A stretch of 64,000 nt of DNA from Candidatus Zixiibacteriota bacterium (GCA_024280215.1 JAJRQO010000027.1:1-64000); one strand, 5' to 3'; shown: positions 52,686 through 61,785, numbered from the stretch's first letter. Translations and numbers: made by a program. The notes: generated by a model not told the origin, from the sequence alone.

Positions 52686-53825
52686 TTATATTTCTATACC
52701 AGCTAATTCAATAGCTTTTTTCACAACTTTATCCAATGTATCTTCAGAAGGCAGATTAACTTTTTTCAAAATCTTAGCAGCTTCTTTTTCATTGGTACCA
52801 GTTAAACGAACAACAATCGGAACTTCAGGTTGTAGTTGCTTGATAGCTTCTACAATACCATTCGCAACATCATCACAACGAGTAATGCCACCAAAGATAT
52901 TAATCAAGATAGCTTTTACATTGGCATCAGAAAGAATAATATTGACCGCATCAACAACTTTTTGTGGATTTGATGAACCACCGATATCTAAGAAGTTTGC
53001 TGGTTCCGCACCATAACGTTTGACTAAATCCATAGTCGCCATCGCAAGTCCCGCACCATTGACAATACAGCCAATAGAACCATCAAGTTTAACGAAAGAT
53101 AAATCAGCTTTACGAGCCGCTATTTCGGAAGAATCTTCAGCATCTAAATCACGCATCGCTTCAATATCAGCCTGACGGAAAAGACAGTTGTCGTCGATAT
53201 TCATTTTAGCATCCAAAGCGATAACATCGCCACCAGTGTTAGTTATAAGAGGGTTTATTTCAACAAGTGATGCATCAGATTCCCAAAAAGATTTATATAA
53301 TTTCATGATAATATTAGCAGCTTTACGAACTTGTGTAATATCACGATATAATTTATAAGCAAGGTTTCGAGCTTGAAATGGTTTTAGCCCCGCAATTGGA
53401 TCAACCGCTAATTTGAAAATTTTCTCAGGAGTCTTCGCAGCAACCTCTTCAATATCAACACCACCAGCGGCAGAAACCATAATAACAGGTCTTTTGGTGA
53501 TACGGTCTAAAATAATACCAACATAAGATTCTGAAATAATATCTTCAGCAACAGTAACCAAAACTTTTTTTACCGTCAGACCTTTGATATCCATTCCTAA
53601 AATTTGAGTAGCAAGAACTTTGGCTGCTTCAGCATTTTCAGCATATTTAATACCACCAGCTTTACCGCGACCACCAACATGTACCTGTGATTTTACCATC
53701 ACTGGTTTATTGTATTTCACCGCAAGGTCGTACGCTTCGATTGGTGTTGTTGCGATATCACCTTCAGGAACGACAATACCAGCAGCGGCAAAAATTTGTT
53801 TTGCCTGATACTCGTGAATTTTCAT
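52686..53825 (-). CDS. sucC: Succinyl-CoA synthetase, beta subunit
   Basis: 379-residue ATP-grasp subunit. It has MKIHEYQAKQIFAAAGIVVPEG, VKSQVHVGGRGKAGGIKYA, the nucleotide-loop EINPLI and DAKMNIDDN, and the catalytic GCIVNGAGLAMATMDLVKRYG and IFGGITRCDDVANGI. It pairs with SucD. The ATG overlaps the cca stop (TAATG), an unexpected partner for a TCA gene but a sure sign of shared translation. Confidence 0.95.
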   Translation of the reverse strand: MKIHEYQAKQIFAAAGIVVPEGDIATTPIEAYDLAVKYNKPVMVKSQVHVGGRGKAGGIKYAENAEAAKVLATQILGMDIKGLTVKKVLVTVAEDIISESYVGIILDRITKRPVIMVSAAGGVDIEEVAAKTPEKIFKLAVDPIAGLKPFQARNLAYKLYRDITQVRKAANIIMKLYKSFWESDASLVEINPLITNTGGDVIALDAKMNIDDNCLFRQADIEAMRDLDAEDSSEIAARKADLSFVKLDGSIGCIVNGAGLAMATMDLVKRYGAEPANFLDIGGSSNPQKVVDAVNIILSDANVKAILINIFGGITRCDDVANGIVEAIKQLQPEVPIVVRLTGTNEKEAAKILKKVNLPSEDTLDKVVKKAIELAGIEI

Positions 53826-55207
53826 TAGTTTAATCCCTTATCATTATTTATTTTTTCATTATAATATATTTTTGACAATTCTTCTAATTTTTCTTTTTCA
53901 TTTATTTTCGGATTATCTAATACTTGTTCCATCAGATAATCTAATATATCACCAACTTCTTTGCCCGGCTTTAATTCAAACATTTCCATCAAGTCAGTTC
54001 CGTTGAGTGCTATATCTTTGAGTGAAAATGGAGCTTTACTATCAATTTCTTTCTGAATATCAACTTCAAACTGATTGATATCATCAATATTGTTATTCAT
54101 TCCAAGTCCCTCTACATCGGCACGACGGAGTTCAAGCAAATCAAATATCAGTTCTTTGCCAACCTGACGAATCAATCGACGAAGCCCTTTTGGAGTAACA
54201 TCGACAGTAAACATATGACGCTCAACAAGCATCTTAACATCTTTGATTAAATCATTTGAATACCGTAAACGAGTCATCACCGCTTTTGTAGTCTTCCCAG
54301 CTGACATTTCATGTCCATAAAATGTTGCCCCTTTTTCAACAAGCCGACGATGCTGTGGTTTGTTAATATCATGAAAGAGCGATGCGAGCCGTAGTTTCAA
54401 ATCTTTTGGTGATGCGTCCAGCACGTGCATGGTATGTTCAAAGACATCATATTTATGAAAGCCACCCGGTTGTTCAACACCAACACAAAGTTCTAACTCA
54501 GGAAGAACTTCTTGAAGCAATCCAGTCTGTTGCATCAAGCGAAAACCAACCGATGGTTTCTTAGAAAGTTCAAGTAATTTATTTAACTCTTCAGCAATCC
54601 GCTCTGGAGAAATTGTGTTTATCAGGTGAGCGTGCTTAACAAGAGCATCATACGTGTTTTTTTCAATTTCAAAATCAAAACGTGCCGCAAATTGAATAGC
54701 ACGAAGCATCCGAAGTGGATCATCGGCAAATGAATTTTCGTAGACAATTCGAATCTGTCTATTTTTCAAATCGGCCATTCCATCAAGAGGGTCAATCAGA
54801 ATTTTATCTTCGAGCGAAACCGCCATCGCATTGATAGTAAAATCACGACGATGTAAATCTGTCTCAATTTTTAAATCAGCATCAAAATCTACTTCAAAAT
54901 CTTTATGTCCCGTACCAGTTGAGAATTCTTTACGAGGAAGAGTAATATCAAATGTAATCGGTTTGCCATCTTTAAATTGTGTAAACTTAATCACGCCAAA
55001 TGAACGACCGACCAAATCAACTTTACCATGCTGCTTTAACATCTTTGAAAGTTCATTGTATGGAATACCAGTGACGATATAATCATGGTCTTTAGGTTTA
55101 ACATTTGCGAACAAGTATCTATCACGCACCGCTCCCCCGACTTCATAGATAGAGCCAAGTTTGAGGATTTCGTTGATAGTTTCATTTTTTAACGTACACA
55201 TATTCAT
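53825..55207 (-). CDS. cca: CCA tRNA nucleotidyltransferase with HD domain
   Basis: 460 residues of the class II poly(A)/CCA-adding family. GGAVRDRYLFANVKPKDHDYIV contains the nucleotide-binding GGAVRD, and a later stretch is RRDFTINAMAVSLEDKILIDPLDGMADL. RNA-binding helices follow (DDPLRMLRAIQFAARFDF). The HD domain is at SLFHDINKP. It adds or repairs the 3-prime CCA of tRNAs. Overlaps of one base with arcC upstream and sucC downstream (TAATG) place it firmly in the metabolic operon. Confidence 0.92.
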   Translation of the reverse strand: MNMCTLKNETINEILKLGSIYEVGGAVRDRYLFANVKPKDHDYIVTGIPYNELSKMLKQHGKVDLVGRSFGVIKFTQFKDGKPITFDITLPRKEFSTGTGHKDFEVDFDADLKIETDLHRRDFTINAMAVSLEDKILIDPLDGMADLKNRQIRIVYENSFADDPLRMLRAIQFAARFDFEIEKNTYDALVKHAHLINTISPERIAEELNKLLELSKKPSVGFRLMQQTGLLQEVLPELELCVGVEQPGGFHKYDVFEHTMHVLDASPKDLKLRLASLFHDINKPQHRRLVEKGATFYGHEMSAGKTTKAVMTRLRYSNDLIKDVKMLVERHMFTVDVTPKGLRRLIRQVGKELIFDLLELRRADVEGLGMNNNIDDINQFEVDIQKEIDSKAPFSLKDIALNGTDLMEMFELKPGKEVGDILDYLMEQVLDNPKINEKEKLEELSKIYYNEKINNDKGLN

Positions 55208-56157
55208 TAGTCCGCAGTTATCCTTGTTCCGTACTCACCCATGACGCCACGTTTGGCATGTTCAAGCGATGTTATCACAACCATCTTTCCACCATCTTCA
55301 ATAAACTTCAATGCTGCCCGAATTTTCGGGCCCATTGAGCCAGGAGGAAACTGTCCATCATCAAGATGCTTTTGCATTTCGCTGGCAGTCACTTCTTCTA
55401 AATTCTTTTGTTCATCTGTACCAAAATTTATAGACACAAAATCTACAGCCGTCAATATAGCCAGCACATCGGCATTAACTTCTTTTGCCAAAACTGCTGA
55501 GGCAAAATCTTTATCAATCACCGCATCGAGTCCTTCGTAGTTACCATGATTATCAATATAGACAGGAATGCCACCGCCACCACCAGCTACAACAATAGTT
55601 CCATTTTCAACTAAGAGTTTAATCGTCTCAGATTGGATAGAAGCGATTGGCTTCGGTGATGCGACCACTCGTCGCCATCCACGGTTGACATCTTTTTTCA
55701 TATGCCATCCACGGGACTCCATGAAAATATGAGCTTCTTCTTCTGAATAAAACTGACCAATAAATTTTGTAGGGTTTGTTATAGCAGGGTCATTTTTATC
55801 TACAAGCATCTGAGTAATAATCGTAACAACAGCACGGTCGATATTTTCTTTTCGTAAACGATTTTGTAAAGACTGCTCAATCATGTAACCCATACCGCCT
55901 TCAGTGTCAGCGACCAATACCCCAAGAGGTAAGTCAGGTGCCATACCTCGTGAAAGTTCACAACGCAACAATGCATTGCCAACCTGAGGGCCGTTTCCGT
56001 GGCTCACAACTAAATTATAACCCTCACGCACAAGTTCAACAATTCCATCAAGTGATCGTCTGGTATTTGCAAACTGACGAGAAATAGTATCCTCTTGTCC
56101 AGGTTGTGTGATGGCGTTTCCACCAAGGGCTAAAACAGCAGTTTTCATTTTCATCAT
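55207..56157 (-). CDS. arcC: Carbamate kinase
   Basis: 316 residues, standard length. It interconverts carbamoyl phosphate plus ADP with carbamate plus ATP. The typical stretches are AVLALGGNAITQPGQEDTISRQFANTRRSL, VVSHGNGPQVGNALLRCE, VVASPKPIASIQSETIKLLVENGTIVVAGGGGGIPV, AVIDKDFASAVLAKEVNADVLAILTAVD and FPPGSMGPKIRAALKFIEDGG. No arginine deiminase genes are near, so it is not part of a visible ADI pathway. It sits 49 nt after the cDPGS-like gene. Confidence 0.94.
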   Translation of the reverse strand: MMKMKTAVLALGGNAITQPGQEDTISRQFANTRRSLDGIVELVREGYNLVVSHGNGPQVGNALLRCELSRGMAPDLPLGVLVADTEGGMGYMIEQSLQNRLRKENIDRAVVTIITQMLVDKNDPAITNPTKFIGQFYSEEEAHIFMESRGWHMKKDVNRGWRRVVASPKPIASIQSETIKLLVENGTIVVAGGGGGIPVYIDNHGNYEGLDAVIDKDFASAVLAKEVNADVLAILTAVDFVSINFGTDEQKNLEEVTASEMQKHLDDGQFPPGSMGPKIRAALKFIEDGGKMVVITSLEHAKRGVMGEYGTRITAD

Positions 56158-56206
56158 TCTCTATAAGAAAGAACAGACCGAATCACTCCGGCCTGTTCTG
56201 ATTTAC

Positions 56207-57550
56207 TTATTTCTTTTTGGCTTTCTTTTTAGAACCTTTTAAAAAGTCGCCTAAAACCATTTCAAGATTCGGAGTTCCGATTTCCTGAAGTTCGTACGTT
56301 ATACGTACTGTAGGTTTTTTAATTTTCACAATTCGATTTAAATCAATTGGTGTTGCGATAATAACAACATCGCATTTGACTTTATTGATAGTTGTTTCCA
56401 AATCTTTCACTTGTTGCTTACCATATCCCATAGCAGGAAGCAGAACGCCGATATTAGGATATTTTTTAAATGTTGCAGTAATAGATTTAACTGTGAAAGG
56501 TCTTGGGTCGACAAGTTCGGCAGCACCATATTTTTGAGCCGCTACAACACCAGCACCATAGGTCATTTCACCATGAGTCAGTGTAGGACCATCTTCAACG
56601 ACCAATACTTTTTTCCCTTTAATTTTTTCAGGGAAATCAGCACCAAGTGGAGAGGCAGCATCGACAACAACAGCATCAGGATTGTATGCAGCGATATTTT
56701 CACGAACTTCAGCAATACCATCTGGATCGGCAGAATCAATTTTATTGATTAAGATACAATCAGCCATCAACAAGTTTTGCTGACCAGGGAAATATGCTAA
56801 CTCATGACCAGGACGATGTGGATCGACAACAGTAATCATATAGTCAGGTTTGTAAAATGGAATATCGTTGTTTCCACCATCCCATAAAATAACATCCGCT
56901 TCTTTTTCTGCTTCACGGATAATCATTTCATAGTCAACACCAGAATAAATAATTACTCCAGCCATAATATGTGGTTCGTATTCTTCACGTTCTTCGATAG
57001 TACATTTATGTTTATCTAAATCAGACAGTTTGGCAAAACGTTGACAAGCCTGTTTGGCAAGATCACCATAAGGCATTGGATGACGAATCGCGACAACTTT
57101 TTTACCCATTCCCATTAGTACTTCGGCAACTTTACGAGTCGTTTGTGATTTACCACAACCAGTACGAATAGCACAAACAGCAACAACAGGTTTAGTAGAT
57201 TTAATCATAGTTGGCTCACCGCCTTCTAAGACAAAACGAGCACCTGCTTCATTTACATAGGCAGCTTTTTCCATAACGTAATGATATGGAACATCAGAAT
57301 ATGAAAAAATAACTTCGTCAATATTATGCTTTTTGATTAGCCCTAAAAGTTCGGACTCATCATGAATAGGAATTCCTTTAGGATATAATTTTCCTGCTAA
57401 AGCGGCAGGATATTTCCGTCCATCAATATCAGGAATCTGTGTTGCGGTAAACGCTACGATTTGTACATCGGCATTGTCACGATAGAGGGTGTTGAAATTA
57501 TGAAAATCTCTACCCGCAGCACCCATGATAATTATTTTTTTCTTCGCCAT
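56207..57550 (-). CDS. Cyclic 2,3-diphosphoglycerate synthetase-like GTPase
   Basis: 447 residues of the cDPGS family. The N-terminal part is Rossmann-like (KIIIMGAAGRDFHNFNTLYRDN). The P-loop domain has VVAVCAIRTGCGKSQTTRKVAEVL and the metal/nucleotide region VILWDGGNNDIPF and LINKIDSADPDG. In some methanogens the enzyme makes cyclic 2,3-diphosphoglycerate; the bacterial role is not settled. The protein ends in a basic tail (GSKKKAKKK). It is the first gene of the long leftward operon with arcC, cca, suc, kor and ndk. The 187-nt gap before it (57551-57737) has no gene. Confidence 0.86.
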   Translation of the reverse strand: MAKKKIIIMGAAGRDFHNFNTLYRDNADVQIVAFTATQIPDIDGRKYPAALAGKLYPKGIPIHDESELLGLIKKHNIDEVIFSYSDVPYHYVMEKAAYVNEAGARFVLEGGEPTMIKSTKPVVAVCAIRTGCGKSQTTRKVAEVLMGMGKKVVAIRHPMPYGDLAKQACQRFAKLSDLDKHKCTIEEREEYEPHIMAGVIIYSGVDYEMIIREAEKEADVILWDGGNNDIPFYKPDYMITVVDPHRPGHELAYFPGQQNLLMADCILINKIDSADPDGIAEVRENIAAYNPDAVVVDAASPLGADFPEKIKGKKVLVVEDGPTLTHGEMTYGAGVVAAQKYGAAELVDPRPFTVKSITATFKKYPNIGVLLPAMGYGKQQVKDLETTINKVKCDVVIIATPIDLNRIVKIKKPTVRITYELQEIGTPNLEMVLGDFLKGSKKKAKKK

Positions 57551-57737
57551 TTTAAAAACTCCATTTATTTTAAATTAACAGTTAGCATCAAAACTTATTT
57601 TAAAGATTCATGTCATCACCAAATTGATGATGCCATCCAGATATACAGAATCAAATAAAGAATCATCAAGACTTGGTTATCTAAAAATATAGTTTTACAT
57701 CTTGCCATACTGTTTTTAAAACCCTTTTTGAAAAAAT

Positions 57738-59219
57738 TTAGTCAATCTGTGGTCTTTGTAATTTACCTGAGTAATCTACATAGATTGATTTCCATTCAGA
57801 GTACACATCTAAAGCAGCTTCTGATGCTTCACGATGTCCATTACCAGTTTCTTTCACACCACCAAATGGGAGATGTGTCTCAGCACCAATAGTCGGAGCG
57901 TTGACATAAAAAATTCCAGTCTCGATATCACGCATTGCGGTATAGGCATTGTTTACATTTTGCGTATACAATGAGGCCGACAATCCATAGACAGTATCGT
58001 TAGCCATTTCTATCGCTTGCTCAAATGAGTTACATTTTGAAACTGCTAAGACAGGTCCGAAGATTTCTTCTTTCCAGATTGTCATGTCTTGAGTAATATC
58101 AGCAAAGATTGTTGGTTGTACGAAGAAGCCTTTGTCGTAATCACCACCAGTTAAGCGTTTACCACCAGCAACAAGACGACCACCATCTTTTGTAGCAATA
58201 TCAATATATTTAAGAACTGTGTCTAATTGATCTTGGTTGATACATGGCCCCATATCAATAGATTCATCTAAACCATTTCCAACTTTTAATTTTGCAACTT
58301 TTTCAACAAGCATTTCTAAAAACTTATCATATACTTTTTCATGTACAACTAAACGGGATGTCGCTGTACAACGTTGACCAGTTGTACCAAAAGCTCCCCA
58401 TAAAGCACCTTCAACAGCTAATTCTAATTTTGCATCGTCCATAACCATCTGAACATTTTTACCACCCATTTCTAAACAAGTATGTTTAAAATTAGGAGCA
58501 CATGCACCAGCGACGATTCGTCCAACTTCAGTTGAACCTGTGAAAGAAACAACTTTAACATCTTTATGTTTCATCATTGGTGTACCAACAGTACCACCAG
58601 AACCAGTTACCATATTGACAACACCAGCAGGAACACCTTCGGCTTCACATGCTTTCATTAAGTTGACAACAGAGAGAGGTGTATCAGTAGCAGGTTTAAT
58701 TACGATAGTGTTACCGCAAATAAGTGCCGGCATCATTTTCCATGATGGAATCGCAATTGGGAAATTCCAAGGAGTGATGAATGAACAAACACCAAGAGGT
58801 TGACGGATAGTCATATTAAATTTAGATTCCATTTCAGATGGTGTAGTCATACCATACAATCGTCGTCCTTCACCAGCCATGTAGTATGTCATGTCGATAG
58901 CTTCTTGAGTATCTCCACGAGTCTCTTTAATAACCTTACCCATCTCACGAGTCATCTCTTGAGAGATACGTTCTTTGTCAGCAAGCAGACGATTGGCAAC
59001 ACGGTATAAAATTTCGCCACGTTTTGGAGCTGGCATTAAACGCCATGATTTGTATGCATCAGCGGCGGCGGCGATAGCATCGTTTACATCATCTTCATTT
59101 GATTTTTGAAACTCACCTAACACATCATCAGAATTAGCAGGGTTTACATTTGTGAATGTTTCCCCAGATTTTGATTCTACCCATTTTCCGTTAATAAAAT
59201 TTTTGAACACTTCGGCCAT
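57738..59219 (-). CDS. Aldehyde dehydrogenase
   Basis: 493-residue NAD(P)-dependent aldehyde dehydrogenase. It has [22 protein letters not shown] near the N-terminus, [32 protein letters not shown], the catalytic Glu in CLEMGGKN, the Cys in [13 protein letters not shown] and [10 protein letters not shown] near the end. It looks closest to the 2-oxoglutarate-semialdehyde/succinate-semialdehyde group, which would feed the adjacent 2-oxoglutarate-to-succinate genes, but the substrate is uncertain. GGAG precedes the ATG at 59219; the ORF-track start (59231) adds MEII. A TGTGA-N6-TCACA palindrome and a TATAAT lie upstream. Confidence 0.92.
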   Translation of the reverse strand: MAEVFKNFINGKWVESKSGETFTNVNPANSDDVLGEFQKSNEDDVNDAIAAAADAYKSWRLMPAPKRGEILYRVANRLLADKERISQEMTREMGKVIKETRGDTQEAIDMTYYMAGEGRRLYGMTTPSEMESKFNMTIRQPLGVCSFITPWNFPIAIPSWKMMPALICGNTIVIKPATDTPLSVVNLMKACEAEGVPAGVVNMVTGSGGTVGTPMMKHKDVKVVSFTGSTEVGRIVAGACAPNFKHTCLEMGGKNVQMVMDDAKLELAVEGALWGAFGTTGQRCTATSRLVVHEKVYDKFLEMLVEKVAKLKVGNGLDESIDMGPCINQDQLDTVLKYIDIATKDGGRLVAGGKRLTGGDYDKGFFVQPTIFADITQDMTIWKEEIFGPVLAVSKCNSFEQAIEMANDTVYGLSASLYTQNVNNAYTAMRDIETGIFYVNAPTIGAETHLPFGGVKETGNGHREASEAALDVYSEWKSIYVDYSGKLQRPQID

Positions 59220-59259
59220 GATAATCTCCATTTATGGTACTATTTTTTCATTTCTTTCT

Positions 59260-59288
59260 ATTATATAGCGATTGTGAATTTATTCACA
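59260..59288 (-). promoter_or_regulatory. Candidate operator and promoter upstream of the aldehyde dehydrogenase
   Basis: TGTGA-ATTTAT-TCACA (59273-59288) is a perfect inverted repeat matching the CRP-type consensus. On the minus strand it is followed by TATAAT (59260-59265) and then the aldehyde dehydrogenase gene. The palindrome covers the expected -35 and spacer, a position more typical of repression. Confidence 0.45.
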
Positions 59289-59543
59289 GTCACCATCTAC
59301 AATCCGGTAAATATAGTAGTTTAAAGCCCTATGTCAATAGCTATTATTTACCAAATACTAACTTTTCATCGTTGAACGACAACGACTTAGAGAGTGTATT
59401 TAAAAGGTCGTCTTTTTGCTAATTTTATTTGAACATACATTTACCAAAATAATTATTTTTTTCGGTAAAGTTAATATTTATTTTGACCTTTTTGGTGTTA
59501 TATCCGTTTATATAATAGACGTTTACAACAAAGGAGCTCAAAC
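59289..59543. other. Intergenic remainder before the barrel gene
   Basis: AT-rich gap between divergent genes. It contains a TATAAT at 59511-59516 that may serve the barrel gene but has no well-spaced -35. No repeat family member is seen here. The ORF at 59234-59422 shows no coding character. Confidence 0.4.
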
Positions 59544-60155
59544 TTGCTATCTCTTATATGTGCCGCATTCTTATCTCTTCCTCTTTACCCTCTGAATCCA
59601 ACGACACAAGATACAGTGAGTACAATGAATTTGCATGTGACAGTTGGAGTCAATAGCCGTTCAGCTATGATTTCAGAAAGCCCCAACTTGACACTTAAAT
59701 ATGAATATCTTATACATCATCCGTTTATTATGAGAACTTCTCTTGAGTTTAGTTCTGGAGAGATTAATTCTAAAAATTATCCAAATGGGACTGTGCAACG
59801 ATATAATGTTTCAACTGAAGTTTTATATTATAAAGGAACAAGAAGCACGATGGCATATTTAGGTTTAGGTCTTTTATATGGACGAGGTAATTTTGAGTTA
59901 AATGATAACTTGTATTTTAATAGCCAATTTGTTGATACTCCAAATGAAATTGATTTTGGTGAGGCGTTTGGTTATCGTTTTTTGATGGGACTTCGTTTGA
60001 ACCATACATATTCACTTGAGGTGACCATAACAGAAATCTCACCCTCGTTTATCTATCGTCGTGATTTAGGAATTAATAGATTTACCCGAGAACAGATCGA
60101 CTTCCGTGGCAACAGCGTAAGGGTATCGTTGGGATATTTGTTTAGGTTGATGTGA
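59544..60155 (+). CDS. Outer-membrane beta-barrel protein
   Basis: 203 residues. The N-terminus LSLICAAFLSLPLYPLNP is a signal peptide. The rest alternates polar and hydrophobic residues in strands (MNLHVTVGVNSRSAMIS, LTLKYEYLIHHPFIMRTSLEFSSG, MAYLGLGLLYGRGNFEL, YRFLMGLRLNHTYSLEVTITEIS) and ends SVRVSLGYLFRLM, as expected of a small eight-stranded OmpW/OmpA-like barrel. The function is unknown. The start is TTG, fixed by AAGGAG at 59531-59536. Confidence 0.78.
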   Translation: MLSLICAAFLSLPLYPLNPTTQDTVSTMNLHVTVGVNSRSAMISESPNLTLKYEYLIHHPFIMRTSLEFSSGEINSKNYPNGTVQRYNVSTEVLYYKGTRSTMAYLGLGLLYGRGNFELNDNLYFNSQFVDTPNEIDFGEAFGYRFLMGLRLNHTYSLEVTITEISPSFIYRRDLGINRFTREQIDFRGNSVRVSLGYLFRLM

Positions 60156-60198
60156 TGAACTCATGTTGGGTTCCGGTTTGCCCGTTTTGATTTGTACC

Positions 60199-60217
60199 GA
60201 CAGGGCATTGCCCTGTC
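60199..60217. repeat. Palindrome GACAGGGCA/TGCCCTGTC (copy 1)
   Basis: A 19-nt perfect palindrome around a central base. A second full copy is at 60543-60561 and a half copy at about 9117-9127. Confidence 0.65.
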
Positions 60218-60294
60218 AAACGCCTGTCATTACGAATTCACCTAGACGAATGTGGCAATCTCGTCTTTAAACACTAATTGAAATGTTTCCCTAT

Positions 60295-60321
60295 GTCATT
60301 CCCTTAAAAAAGGGAATCCAG
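60295..60321. repeat. Hairpin repeat GTCATTCCC...GGGAATCCAG
   Basis: ATTCCCTT and AAGGGAAT arms enclose a short A-rich loop, with GTC and CCAG ends. It is the same type as 44797-44825. Confidence 0.6.
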
Positions 60322-60411
60322 AAGAGAAACTCACACCAAGGGGCTTGTTGATAAAGCCTTTATTTTGTGGGCAGGTTTATTTTTATCTCTGAGGTATTTT
60401 TATGAAGTTTC

Positions 60412-60498
60412 GTCAGTTCCTGATTCCGCTTTAGCGGGATTGTGAACTGATGAGATAGTGTCAGGTCTCAATTCATCTTTGATGAATAAGGACCTGAC
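60412..60498. repeat. Two bulged hairpin repeats, GTCAGTTC family
   Basis: Copy 1 (60412-60451) is GTCAGTTCC / GTGAACTGAT with inner ATTCCGC/GCGGGAT. Copy 2 (60460-60498) is GTCAGGTC / GGACCTGAC with inner ATTCATC/GATGAAT. They face each other 8 nt apart. Stem bases differ from other copies mostly in matched pairs, while the CA/AAG-type bulge is kept. Confidence 0.75.
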
Positions 60499-60542
60499 AT
60501 AACGAACAAAAAGATAAGAATCTTACTCCTCTGTTTCATTTT

Positions 60543-60592
60543 GACAGGGCAATGCCCTGTCGCTACAGGTTCAGGCATGCCTGAACCCTACA
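60543..60592. repeat. Two adjacent palindromes
   Basis: GACAGGGCA/TGCCCTGTC at 60543-60561 is followed by GGTTCAGGCA/TGCCTGAACC plus CTAC at 60569-60592, just beyond the tgt stop. Confidence 0.65.
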
Positions 60593-60601
60593 AATTCATC
60601 T

Positions 60602-61747
60602 TCACCGTCCATTGGTCGAGTACAAATCCAAGAACTCTTTGCGGAACAAATCAAAGCAATTAGATTCAATTGCCTTGCGAATATTTTGCATCAGCTTTTG
60701 ATAAAAATATGTCGAATGATAGGTCGCAAGAATTATCCCCGTGATTTCTTTTTGATTATACAAATGACGAATATACGATCGAGAATACCGCTGGCAAACT
60801 TTACAATCACAATTCGGGTCGAGCGGTTTATCTTCAAGAATGTGCGTGGCGTTACGATAAACTAAAGGACCCTCCGAGGTAAAGACATAGCCCGTTCGAG
60901 CATTGCGAGTCGGAAGCACGCAATCAAACATATCGACACCATGCGAAACCGCCATCAGTAAATCTTCAGGATAGCCAACCCCCATCAGGTAACGAGGTTT
61001 GTCTTCAGGAAGATATTGAATCGTGTGAGCCAGCATCTCTTCCATCTCATCTTTTGGTTCTCCAACCGAAAGCCCACCGATAGCATTGCCAACAAAATCA
61101 AGCGAGACGATCTGCTCGGCTGATTGAGTTCGCAAATCTTTATAGGTAGAACCCTGCACGATGCCGAACAAATTTATACGATTGTCAGAACCACAGGGGT
61201 TCTGACCTACAAGTTCTTCATGTTTGGTGATACACCGTTTTGCCCAAGCGTAGGTTCTGTCGACACCATGTTGAGCGAGTTTCAAGTCGGCAGGATACTG
61301 CACGCATTGGTCAAACGCCATAATAATATCAGCACCAATAGCATGCTCAATTTCCATAACAGATTCAGGAGTGAACATGTGGTAAGAACCGTCGATGTGC
61401 GACTGAAATTTGACGCCCTCGTCTGTAATTTTAGCAATATCACGCAGAGAAAAAACTTGAAAGCCACCAGAATCGGTAAGCGTCGGTTTGTTCCATCCGT
61501 TAAATTTTGCAAGCCCACCCATCTTTTTGATAACTTCAATCCCTGGACGTAAATAAAGATGATAGGTATTTCCTAAAATAATTTCCGCACCACATTCTTC
61601 CAAATCAGAAGAAATTAGTACCTTGACCGCTCCCGAAGTTCCGACAGGCATAAAGGCAGGTGTTTGGATAGTTCCGTGAGCGGTTTTAACTTCACCCCGT
61701 CGTGCGGAACCATCAGATGTTTTATGTGTGTAAATTTTTTCTTTCAT
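60602..61747 (-). CDS. tgt: Queuine/preQ1 tRNA-guanine transglycosylase
   Basis: 381 residues. It exchanges guanine-34 for a queuine precursor in GUN-anticodon tRNAs. LTDSGGFQVFSL carries the general base Asp and GVDMFDCVLPTRNARTG the nucleophile Asp. The zinc site is CDCKVCQRYSRSYIRHL. The GNAIGGLSVGEPKDEM and YLMGVGYPEDLL segments are intact. Residues 180-188 (VGQNPCGSD), between WAKRCITKHEEL and NRINLFGIVQG, are extra compared with the E. coli spacing and are encoded exactly by a repeat copy (61184-61210). The surface-loop position suggests the enzyme still folds. Confidence 0.95.
   Translation of the reverse strand: MKEKIYTHKTSDGSARRGEVKTAHGTIQTPAFMPVGTSGAVKVLISSDLEECGAEIILGNTYHLYLRPGIEVIKKMGGLAKFNGWNKPTLTDSGGFQVFSLRDIAKITDEGVKFQSHIDGSYHMFTPESVMEIEHAIGADIIMAFDQCVQYPADLKLAQHGVDRTYAWAKRCITKHEELVGQNPCGSDNRINLFGIVQGSTYKDLRTQSAEQIVSLDFVGNAIGGLSVGEPKDEMEEMLAHTIQYLPEDKPRYLMGVGYPEDLLMAVSHGVDMFDCVLPTRNARTGYVFTSEGPLVYRNATHILEDKPLDPNCDCKVCQRYSRSYIRHLYNQKEITGIILATYHSTYFYQKLMQNIRKAIESNCFDLFRKEFLDLYSTNGR
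61184..61210 (-). repeat. In-frame palindromic repeat inside tgt
   Basis: 27 nt, codon-aligned, encoding VGQNPCGSD. The stem is GTCAGAACC/GGTTCTGAC with a 5-nt loop and the GTAGG end at the upstream side. The same 27 nt occurs, inverted, in the intergenic region at 61786-61812. Confidence 0.9.
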
Positions 61748-61785
61748 ATTAAGAGAACTCTTATGTTTTAATAATCATTTTTTTC

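Larger units (their letters stand above)
60156..60601. other. Repeat-rich gap between barrel gene and tgt
   Basis: 446 nt holding at least six palindromic elements (60199-60217, 60295-60321, 60412-60451, 60460-60498, and two in 60543-60592) and no gene. Confidence 0.65.

Noticed and set aside
60156-60601. CRISPR array
   Set aside because: The repeats differ from each other, are palindromic and are irregularly spaced; no cas gene is present.
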